This document shows, piece after piece, positions 7,229 to 12,500 of a stretch of DNA of 12,500 nucleotides. Position 1 is the first letter of the stretch; each line of letters opens with the position of its first letter. The stretch is taken from NCBI GenBank assembly GCA_018398765.1, contig JAHBMJ010000684.1, positions 1 to 12,500 of the forward strand, given 5' to 3'. The notes under the pieces were generated by a model that worked only from the letters and a program-made list of their open reading frames with translations, ran no database searches and was not told the DNA's origin. The DNA comes from Chromera velia (lineage: Eukaryota; Sar; Chromeraceae). The translations under genes were made by a program, and so were the position numbers.

Positions 7229-7985
7229 TGGTTTATTGACTTTGTAAAATGTAGAGCATTGGAGATATAAACAGTGCTTTCATTCATGATTGTTACATGC
7301 ATGACATTGTTCCTTGCCTTCTTACCTCTCCCAAAACTCAAACTGTCAAACAACTCTTAGTTGAACTCAATTACTCTAATATTCTTTACATCATTACCTA
7401 GATTCATAAGGTGACATAATTTATTAGGTCTCACACATTAATGTTCCATCAATTAGAAAAATATAAAACATCGATTATTTTTAATCACTTTAATGGTTTT
7501 TAATAGTTTTCTACAAAGAGGTTTTATAATTTTTTAATTGATTGTTTTATATTTTATGAATCTTTCTATTGAAAAGCGTAAGATTATTAGGAAAACCCCC
7601 TACACTACCACTCCCATGGTATCTCTGCCCCAACTTACTACCATACCCATAATTTAGGCCATAAATATGATTACCGGGCGGTCTTACCAAATTAATTTGG
7701 TTCCTCATATAACCGTACTGTGTAGACGTACTAGCTATGCGACCTCCGAACGTATAATTACTGAGGCTAGTATAAATACCTATATATAAACACTGACATA
7801 GATAAAATTTATAATTGTAAGATCGTCGACGGACGATGATACGGTACTATGATTAGTTTGCTTATAAACTCGATCGGATGATGCCAAGGATGATGCGTGG
7901 GACAGACACTAGAGCTAGCACTAGAGCCGTGACTACGCATACATCACAGCAAAAAAAAAAAAAAATAATTTGAATAATTTAAGCC
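7229..7985. other. AT-rich block
   Basis: Base composition drops sharply in GC, especially at 7370-7600, compared with flanking DNA. It contains homopolymer-rich stretches, a 15-base A run (7951-7965) near its right end, and the minus-strand frame described separately. There are no flanking repeats that would define an insertion. It may be organelle-derived, transferred, or a local compositional shift. Confidence 0.55.
7547..7708 (-). CDS. Gly/Tyr-rich ORF inside a 99-codon open frame
   Basis: The minus frame is open for 99 codons, from the stop at 7847-7849 to TAA at 7547-7549, although the region is AT-rich and stops should be frequent. The first ATG (7708) gives 53 aa: MRNQINLVRPPGNHIYGLNY and then GYGSKLGQRYHGSGSVGGFP, with basic ends. 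Upstream codons without an ATG include LSNYTFGGRIASTSTQYGY, so the product may start further 5', perhaps after an acceptor (TATACTAG near 7768). The Gly/Tyr/Asn/Ser composition suggests a low-complexity or structural peptide. No family or organellar gene is recognised. Codons favour A/T at third positions, unlike the secreted-protein gene in this window. Confidence 0.35.
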   Translation of the reverse strand: MRNQINLVRPPGNHIYGLNYGYGSKLGQRYHGSGSVGGFPNNLTLFNRKIHKI

Positions 7986-8058
7986 AGTTCTCGCTCTTTT
8001 TGTTTGCCAACGATGTTAGGTGACAAACAACTGTTGTTCAAGTGTTGCGTTGCACTGT

Positions 8059-8059
<1 letters not shown>

Positions 8060-8101
<42 letters not shown>

Positions 8102-8397
8102 AGACAATGTCAGACATACACAGACAGACACAGACAGACAGACACAGACAGACACAGACAGACACAGACACAGACACACAGACACAGACACACACAGACA
8201 GACACAAACAGACAGACACAGACAGACAGACACAGACAGACAGACACAGACAGACAGACACAGACAGACACAGACAGACACAGACAGACACAGACAGACA
8301 CAGACAGACACAGACAGACACAGACAGACACAGACACAGACAGACACAGACAGACACACAGACAGACACACAGACACAGACACAGACACAGACACAG

Positions 8398-8431
<34 letters not shown>

Positions 8432-8443
8432 CGCTAGAGCGAG

Positions 8444-8489
<46 letters not shown>

Positions 8490-8604
8490 GGAGGGAGAGA
8501 GGGAGGGAGGAAGAGAAACAAAGAGAGAAAGAAGAGAGAAAAAGAGACAAAGAGAGAGAAAAGAGAGAGAGAGAGAGACGGAGAGACAGAGAGAGACAGA
8601 GGAC
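8060..8604. repeat. 545-bp compound microsatellite: CA, CAGA/CACAGA, GA
   Basis: Pure CA (8060-8095) passes into mixed CAGA/CACAGA units with higher-order 10- and 14-base periodicity (8096-8409), then a purine-only GA/GGGA/GAAA tract (about 8410-8604). Frames of 200 to 250 codons on both strands exist only because the unit lacks stops. The purine tract has strand asymmetry that could favour triplex (H-DNA) structure, an inference from general knowledge of GA tracts. Confidence 0.97.
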
Positions 8605-8902
8605 ACACATACGTTATCCCCATGCACTGACTACATCCATCTGTCTCTCCATTCTCCAACCCCAGGCCCACTGATAACGACTAAGAATTGGACATCATGC
8701 AGATCCGATCGATTAGCCATGCAGGACGGTTTCTGCATCATTCAGAGAGAGGTGGTGAACGGCGGGTGAAGTTTTAATACGTCTCAATTCCCTCACCCTC
8801 ACGCCACGTCCTTTAAACCTCTACAACTCCAGACAGCGTCAGTGAATGACTTCTATGTATAATATATCCTCAGTCGAAAATTGTATACATCTGCATCGCC
8901 AT
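8605..8902. other. Unique sequence 3' of the secreted-protein gene, no gene seen
   Basis: No independent coding or RNA signal is visible. The plus frame crossing 8605-8768 is only the tail of a microsatellite frame. The segment probably includes the 3' UTR of the minus-strand gene ending at 8910. No canonical AATAAA was found on the minus strand close to that stop. Confidence 0.45.
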
Positions 8903-8909
8903 CTAGGTC

Positions 8910-9785
8910 CTACAGACAGTCAGGCATCCACATTGGATCGCTTTCGCACATCGGGTGCATGTCCGTCTTCCTGGTGACGGAGGTTCTACAGAGGTTTCCG
9001 GTTCGAGTTCCGACGTACAGACGGGAACTGGAACCGAAATCTTCTCCCACTCCTTCTTCTGATTTTGCCCTTTTCTGCTGTCTTCCTGCCTCGGATGCTT
9101 CTCTCCGACTCGCAAGAATCTGCCCTTGTGCCCTTCTTTCCCCCTTTCCATCTCCGTCTACGCACTCAGGGAAGACGTCCAGAATGTAAACTGGTTCAGT
9201 CGTGCAAGGCAGCAGGGGCCAGCGAAAAATGACGCGGCTGACGCATGCCTTCCCAAAGTTTGCTTTGACTATCTTTTCTGCGTCCAGAATCCCCACAGGC
9301 TCCTTTCTGAAGTCCACACTGGGCATGTCCCCTCCGTAGGGCGTCTCTGGGAAGACCTCAAAGGCCGTCTCTCCCGTCTCCCTGGAGAAGTGCGAGAAGA
9401 CGACGGGAAAGGATTCATTGATGGGAAGAAAAATCCCACGGACGTACTGGACGGCTTCTGAGAGAGATGGGAGAGGTTCTGTGCCGTCACAGGGATAGTT
9501 CTTCCAGGGCTCCTCGAGGCGCTTTGCAGAGGCGCACATTTCCAGAAGGTCGTACGGGTGTTCTTCAGGATGCTCGAACTGCCTGTTTACCTCCACGGCA
9601 ATTTCTGCCAGGTGTGTCTCTATCCAGCTGGAAGTTTTGGAGGCACTGGTGGCAGGTGATGTGATATGCGGGAGAGGGGGGGGACTTTCGGTGTTGTCTA
9701 CTTTCAGTGCTGACAGGCCGTCTCCAGCTGACGAGACGGCACCTGAAGCGAGAAAAACAGCAAGCAAAACTGAAAGAACGGGCAT
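8910..9785 (-). CDS. Predicted secreted protein of unknown family
   Basis: From the first true ATG (9785) the frame encodes 291 aa. An 11-codon extension upstream starts only at TTG and is not preferred. Residues 1-20 (MPVLSVLLAVFLASGAVSSA) form a textbook signal peptide ending at AVSSA. Then come a Ser/Thr/Pro-rich linker (about 30-53) and a mature region of roughly 54-210 with Cys at 84, 99, 181, 194 and 208, one N-glycosylation site (NES at 123) and mixed secondary structure (WIETHLAEIAVEVNRQF; DAEKIVKANFGKACVSRVIF). Paired Cys suggests export or surface exposure. There is no obvious transmembrane anchor. After about residue 211 the composition becomes Lys/Arg/Glu/Gly-rich and a second frame is open in parallel (to 8903), so the C-terminal part may be intron, or the true frame may differ; a possible donor GTAGAC follows Cys208. 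The short protein resembles in outline secreted or surface antigens of protists, but no family is identified. Confidence 0.75.
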   Translation of the reverse strand: MPVLSVLLAVFLASGAVSSAGDGLSALKVDNTESPPPLPHITSPATSASKTSSWIETHLAEIAVEVNRQFEHPEEHPYDLLEMCASAKRLEEPWKNYPCDGTEPLPSLSEAVQYVRGIFLPINESFPVVFSHFSRETGETAFEVFPETPYGGDMPSVDFRKEPVGILDAEKIVKANFGKACVSRVIFRWPLLPCTTEPVYILDVFPECVDGDGKGERRAQGQILASRREASEAGRQQKRAKSEEGVGEDFGSSSRLYVGTRTGNLCRTSVTRKTDMHPMCESDPMWMPDCL

Positions 9786-9960
9786 CTTCCTTTCGGTCCA
9801 AAAAAAAAGCTGCTGCAATCGAAGCCGTTGTCCGCGAAATTCGGGGGCACAAAAATGAAATATGTCAGAGATAAAGATCGAAAGAAAGCTATATAGAACG
9901 AATTCAAGATGGACCTTCTATGACGTATACTCAGAGAATTCAATTAACGAACATATAGTT

Positions 9961-9979
9961 GGCGCGCGCATCGCGCGCC
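9961..9979. repeat. Perfect GC hairpin
   Basis: GGCGCGCG-CAT-CGCGCGCC forms an 8-bp perfect stem of pure G and C around a 3-base loop, followed by more CGCG-rich sequence to 10012. It lies about 175 bases upstream of the secreted-protein start on the minus strand, where it might affect its promoter or melt poorly. No function is demonstrated. Confidence 0.8.
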
Positions 9980-10391
9980 GATGTCTCCCGCGTGTACGCG
10001 CGTGCGAAGAACGGTGAACGAAATGTAAGAATATAAGATTTAGCCCCTAATTTCCAAGGAAATGGCCCGGAAAGCGTTAGCTCTAGGGCCTGGCACTTAT
10101 ATTGGGTTACAGGTTTCAACACCCCCTATACATAAGGGTATACCCCCCTGTAATGTTACCCTTACTTCAAAAGTGGTCTCAATCGATCAATCTCATCAGG
10201 TTACGTCTAAAAATATTGAAAACATCTTCTGTTGATTGAGGTTACATGAGAAACTGACGAAAAACGATGTGTCCTTTTCACTTTGTAGCCAAACCCCTTG
10301 TAACCTTGTAACCTGTAACCTAAAATGAACCTCTTCAATGTTAATGCAGAGAGGTTTAACTTCAGAAAGAAGTCTCAGACAACAGTTGCTT

Positions 10392-10468
10392 AAAGCAGTA
10401 TAGCTTCCTTCTCCTGCGAAGCAGCTAGGCTTCCTTTACGTCTACTCACTGAAGCAACTGGGCTTCCT
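10392..10468 (+). repeat. Three spaced copies of an 18-bp hairpin motif
   Basis: AAAGCAGTATAGCTTCCT (10392), GAAGCAGCTAGGCTTCCT (10418) and GAAGCAACTGGGCTTCCT (10451) are near copies spaced 26 and 33 bases apart. The last two are perfect 5-bp stems (GAAGC/GCTTC) around six variable bases. The stem is conserved while the loop varies. They end 10 bases before a TATA box, which suggests tandem protein-binding sites of a promoter. Confidence 0.7.
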
Positions 10469-10478
10469 ACTTACTCCC

Positions 10479-10484
10479 TATAAA
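10479..10484 (+). promoter_or_regulatory. TATA box candidate (TATAAA)
   Basis: TATAAATGG lies directly downstream of the three GAAGC/GCTTC motifs. About 30 bases further is CACAGCATCACC, a reasonable start region, and an ATG follows at 10521. The arrangement of palindromes, TATA box and leader is promoter-like, although TATAAA alone is not rare in this AT-rich sequence. Confidence 0.45.
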
Positions 10485-10520
10485 TGGAGATCTGATCATA
10501 CACAGCATCACCATATAGGT

Positions 10521-10715
10521 ATGTTCATGCATCCGCTCTCTTTTGTAATCGGTTCTGCTAGATTGAGCAGTTTCTCACTCTTTGTTCTTACATATACTTC
10601 GAGCCTTGACACTGCATACAATGATACAAACATGCACGCACATGCATACACGCAATACGATAGGCGCTCGCGGCGGCCCGCCTCGCGCGTGCATCTGTAC
10701 GTCGACGCCGCCTGA
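10521..10715 (+). CDS. Hypothetical 64-aa ORF downstream of the TATA box
   Basis: The first ATG after the candidate promoter opens a 64-codon frame with a hydrophobic beginning (MFMHPLSFVIGSARLSSFSL) that could be a weak signal or membrane segment, then a His/Tyr/Arg-rich end over a GC-rich patch (10660-10712). Other frames of similar length overlap it on both strands, so coding is unproven. Position behind the promoter is its only real support. Confidence 0.2.
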   Translation: MFMHPLSFVIGSARLSSFSLFVLTYTSSLDTAYNDTNMHAHAYTQYDRRSRRPASRVHLYVDAA

Positions 10716-11145
10716 TGGTGCTTTGCATGACTGCGCTATAATACCGCCCATCACACTCACATTCAAAAGTGATGTAACCTTTGTCTACATGCATTTTAAA
10801 GTGTTTTTGAAGTGATTTGAAGAGTTTTTGAAAGTTGACTTTTTGGTTGGTTACGGATCTTAAGACTGCCTATAACTTTCTAACCTATAACCTTGCAAGG
10901 GGACATACATAATAAGAGATGTAACCTCATGTAACCACATAAGCTATACAGTAAAAGTGATTGATTTCGAAGTAACTCAATATCCGGACGTCCAGCTTGT
11001 GTGGAAAGCTCGTTCAAATGTTTTTTGGTTTATTTTTTATATCATTTGTGCACTTGTAACCCTATATGAGCCCAAGAGTGCCCCCTCCTAGCGTTAGCTG
11101 GAGGGCACTTACAAAACTCTACTGGGAGCCACTTTGCGTGCGGAT

Positions 11146-11204
11146 AGACCGCTCATGACGTATGCAGCCTCAGGCGCACACAGACCGCCCATGACGCAAG
11201 CAGC
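11146..11204 (+). repeat. 36-bp spaced direct repeat carrying TGACG
   Basis: AGACCGCTCATGACGTATGCAGC (11146-11168) and AGACCGCCCATGACGCAAGCAGC (11182-11204) differ at four of 23 positions. Both contain CATGACG, a core like that bound by bZIP proteins in other eukaryotes. The pair lies just outside the right palindrome, and a further GGGGGCACTTA half-site occurs at 11261. Confidence 0.75.
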
Positions 11205-11681
11205 TTTTTTGACGGTTAAAAATTGATGCATGTATTCTGATATCCCAGAAATATCGCTGAGGGGGCACTTAACACAACTTAAGTACTTCGGAATTCAAAG
11301 GTAATTTCGCTTTTCACGCCATTCGCACATAGTACATCAGATTAGGAAATGACGTGCGCAATCACACGCATAGAACACTTCGTTCGCCGGCCGTCTCCGT
11401 CTCCTTTCTTCAAGACTTCACTTCATGACAGCCGAACTATGGTTCGCACTTCCGTTATATGCTCCAGTCGAACCTGCCAATCCTGTATTTATATTTTAAT
11501 ACATATCTCCACCGTCTGTCAGCCTTGCTTTTAATTTTGTCTGTTTTTGCTCCAAGGTCGATTTCTTGAGTGAGCAGGAAAATGCGGAGAAAAATTTTTA
11601 ATAAAGAAAAACGATATCTAAAGTACGTTCTCCTTTCCCTTCTTTTGGATTCCAAGGGGCTTTCTGTATGATTTAACAATG
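11205..11681. other. Intergenic sequence upstream of the small lysine-rich gene
   Basis: It holds the GGGGGCACTTA half-site at 11261, related to the palindrome flanks, and otherwise unique AT-richer sequence. Short frames on both strands (61 and 74 codons) lack support. The right part should contain the distal promoter of the gene at 11754. Confidence 0.45.
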
Positions 11682-11689
11682 TATAAATA
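11682..11689 (+). promoter_or_regulatory. TATA box candidate (TATAAATA)
   Basis: TATAAATA lies 65 bases before the ATG of the 81-aa gene, leaving room for a transcription start near 11710-11720 and a short leader. It is the best TATA match in the region, although TATATAAAG at 11688-11696 overlaps it and could serve instead. Confidence 0.5.
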
Positions 11690-11753
11690 TATAAAGAAAC
11701 CTTTATAGGTCCTTCCTACACTAAGTTTGCTTTAGTCCGCTTCAAATTCTGAG

Positions 11754-11999
11754 ATGGCAGCCGCGCTGCTCGAAACTTTCAGCCACATGTCTCCTGCTGA
11801 AAAAGCAGCGTATGTTAAGAAAAATGCAGCTTCCTTTCATACGTACACCACGGAACACTCAAAGGTGAAGATGAAGGTAGGGGGCATTGAAAAGAAAATG
11901 AAAGCAATCAGGCAGTGGATCGAAAAGAACTGCCCTAAGGCGGGGGTAGCGTCTGACTTATCTTCTTTTCCCGAGCAAGACTTTTTTGAAGTATTTTGA
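11754..11999 (+). CDS. Small intronless lysine-rich protein, function unknown
   Basis: The frame encodes 81 aa. The start (CTGAGATGGCA) is a good eukaryotic context, with G at +4 and a purine at -3. The N-terminal part, MAAALLETFSHMSPAEKAAY, is helix-prone. A basic middle follows (VKMKVGGIEKKMKAIRQWIE, Lys/Arg every few residues), then one Cys (KNCPK) and an acidic-aromatic end (SSFPEQDFFEVF). There is no signal peptide or membrane segment, so a cytosolic or nuclear site is inferred. TATA box upstream, AATAAA downstream and lack of simple repeats support a real single-exon gene. It might also be the 5' exon of a longer gene, or a trimmed copy of one. No family is recognised. Confidence 0.6.
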   Translation: MAAALLETFSHMSPAEKAAYVKKNAASFHTYTTEHSKVKMKVGGIEKKMKAIRQWIEKNCPKAGVASDLSSFPEQDFFEVF

Positions 12000-12103
12000 A
12001 GTTGCCTCCTATCATTATGTCGGCCTGTTCCGGTCTACTCTTGGCTCGTTTAGCCTCGAATAGGGCAGAAGGATAGGGATATACCTAGAAGTTGAAGTCC
12101 GGT

Positions 12104-12109
12104 AATAAA
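12104..12109 (+). promoter_or_regulatory. AATAAA, possible polyadenylation signal of the small gene
   Basis: GGTAATAAAC lies 104 bases after the stop of the 81-aa frame, a normal spacing for a short 3' UTR. No other canonical hexamer occurs between the stop and this site. Confidence 0.4.
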
Positions 12110-12181
12110 CTTAGAGTCTAGAAGGTGCGAGTCTAAGTCTTTGAGTTCTGTTACTGCTATCACTGTTCTTGGATTCATATG

Positions 12182-12206
12182 AGGGACTCAAGCTAGGGAC
12201 TCAAGG
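12182..12206 (+). repeat. 13-bp tandem duplication
   Basis: AGGGACTCAAGCT is followed directly by AGGGACTCAAGG. It is a short replication-slippage type duplication with no evident role. Confidence 0.8.
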
Positions 12207-12500
12207 AGGGCAGAACCTTAACCTCAGCATAACTGAAAGACGGATTCCTTCCCGAACTTTGATTCTGGATTTTCAATTTTGATGTTTTTATAAAGTGGAA
12301 TTGTTATAGATATGGCATTTCGATTTGATTTGATTTTTAATTGCATGCATGCCGATGCATATATACGCGGCGATTATTTGGTACTGTCGATTAATCGCTG
12401 CGTACTATTTGGTTCGACTATTCAACTTTCTGACTGATCGATTTTGTAGCATGCTCAGATTTGGCTACTTCGAATTCAGACCACGCGTTATTCGGCTTTG
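12207..12500. other. Unique AT-rich right end, no gene seen
   Basis: It contains GATTTGATTTGATTTT, TGCATGCATGC at 12343-12353, and a loosely repeated TATTTGGT...TCGA motif around 12375 and 12408. No frame of note is present. It could be upstream sequence of a gene beyond the window. Confidence 0.45.

Larger units (their letters stand above)
10064..11109. mobile_element. ~1-kb segment bounded by palindromes sharing AGCGTTAGCT, rich in GTAACC
   Basis: Left palindrome: GGCCC (10064-10068) pairs with GGGCC (10086-10090) around AGCGTTAGCT (10073-10082). Right palindrome: AGTGCCCCCTCC (11077-11088) pairs with GGAGGGCACT (11100-11109) around the same AGCGTTAGCT (11090-11099). Outside the stems both continue into GCACTTA. 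Facing sequences inside are related in inverted order (left TATATTGGGTTACAGG, right minus strand CATATAGGGTTACAAG). Between them lie 11 exact GTAACC/GGTTAC hexamers (10105, 10199, 10240, 10300, 10308, 10315, 10774, 10849, 10921, 10931, 11056), where chance predicts under one. No transposase is present. A non-autonomous or foldback element, or a regulatory/protein-binding array, are the alternatives. Confidence 0.5.

Noticed and set aside
7084-7353. 89-codon minus frame with Pro/Glu/Lys repeats
   Set aside because: Most of it is the degenerate GGTTC/GGTTT repeat, which keeps a frame open without selection.
7229-7985. Nuclear copy of a mitochondrial gene
   Set aside because: The block is AT-rich, but its open frame does not read like any mitochondrial protein I recognise; an organellar origin stays possible only as an untested idea.
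7979-8769. Frames of 200-250 codons on both strands
   Set aside because: They lie in the CA/CAGA/GA microsatellite, whose units contain no stop codon in most frames; the peptides are simple Thr/His/Gln/Asp/Arg or Cys/Val/Ser/Leu repeats.
9126-9461. 111-codon plus-strand frame
   Set aside because: It is opposite the well-supported secreted-protein gene and shows no signals of its own.
9786-9818. 11-residue N-terminal extension of the secreted protein
   Set aside because: It would need a TTG start; the ATG at 9785 puts the signal peptide at the true N-terminus.

Overview
The window looks like intergenic and gene-poor DNA from a nuclear genome of a eukaryote, probably a protist. Supporting signs are very long microsatellites, satellite DNA, pyrimidine-tract/AG and GT(GC) splice signals, TATA boxes, AATAAA signals and no bacterial gene packing. 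Recurrent TGCATG/GCATGC motifs and one secreted-protein gene would suit an alveolate (coccidian or chromerid), but nothing seen fixes the species and that placement is a guess.

Layout. 1-2096 is one composite repeat locus: a TG/TGCG microsatellite, two tandem copies of an arm sequence, an array of ~200-bp monomers arranged as A-B dimers (~400 bp), an inverted copy of the arm, then a CAGA/CA/CTCA microsatellite. A 297-bp GC-rich segment has inserted into one monomer with an apparent 6-bp target duplication. 2233-2621 is a CTGA tetranucleotide tract. 2724-3511 has weak coding traces, the best being an acidic-tailed reading frame (3162-3398) that may be a terminal exon or pseudogene. 3820-4345 is a G-rich ~22-bp minisatellite and 4521-4654 a CA/TA microsatellite. 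4919-6301 is the best candidate for a plus-strand spliced gene or genes: short open blocks bounded by good splice signals with compatible phases, including a GC-AG intron, but of unknown function. 6527-6872 is a GC-rich island with a weak ORF. 7040-7985 is a degenerate GGTTC/GGTTT repeat followed by an AT-rich block with an unusually long open Gly/Tyr-rich frame on the minus strand. 8060-8604 is a 545-bp compound microsatellite.

The most convincing gene is on the minus strand (9785 to 8910): a predicted secreted protein with a clear signal peptide. 10064-11109 is an unusual ~1-kb segment bounded by two palindromes that share the apex AGCGTTAGCT and holding 11 exact GTAACC/GGTTAC hexamers. It also contains three GAAGC-N6-GCTTC-type mini-hairpins just upstream of a TATA box. 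At the right end, 11754-11999 is a probable small intronless gene (81 aa, lysine-rich) with a TATA box upstream and AATAAA downstream.

No operon or pathway links these genes. No rRNA, tRNA or CRISPR array was found. The candidates for something undescribed are the palindrome-bounded GTAACC element, the composite satellite element with inverted arms, the AT-rich block with its hidden ORF, and the secreted protein.
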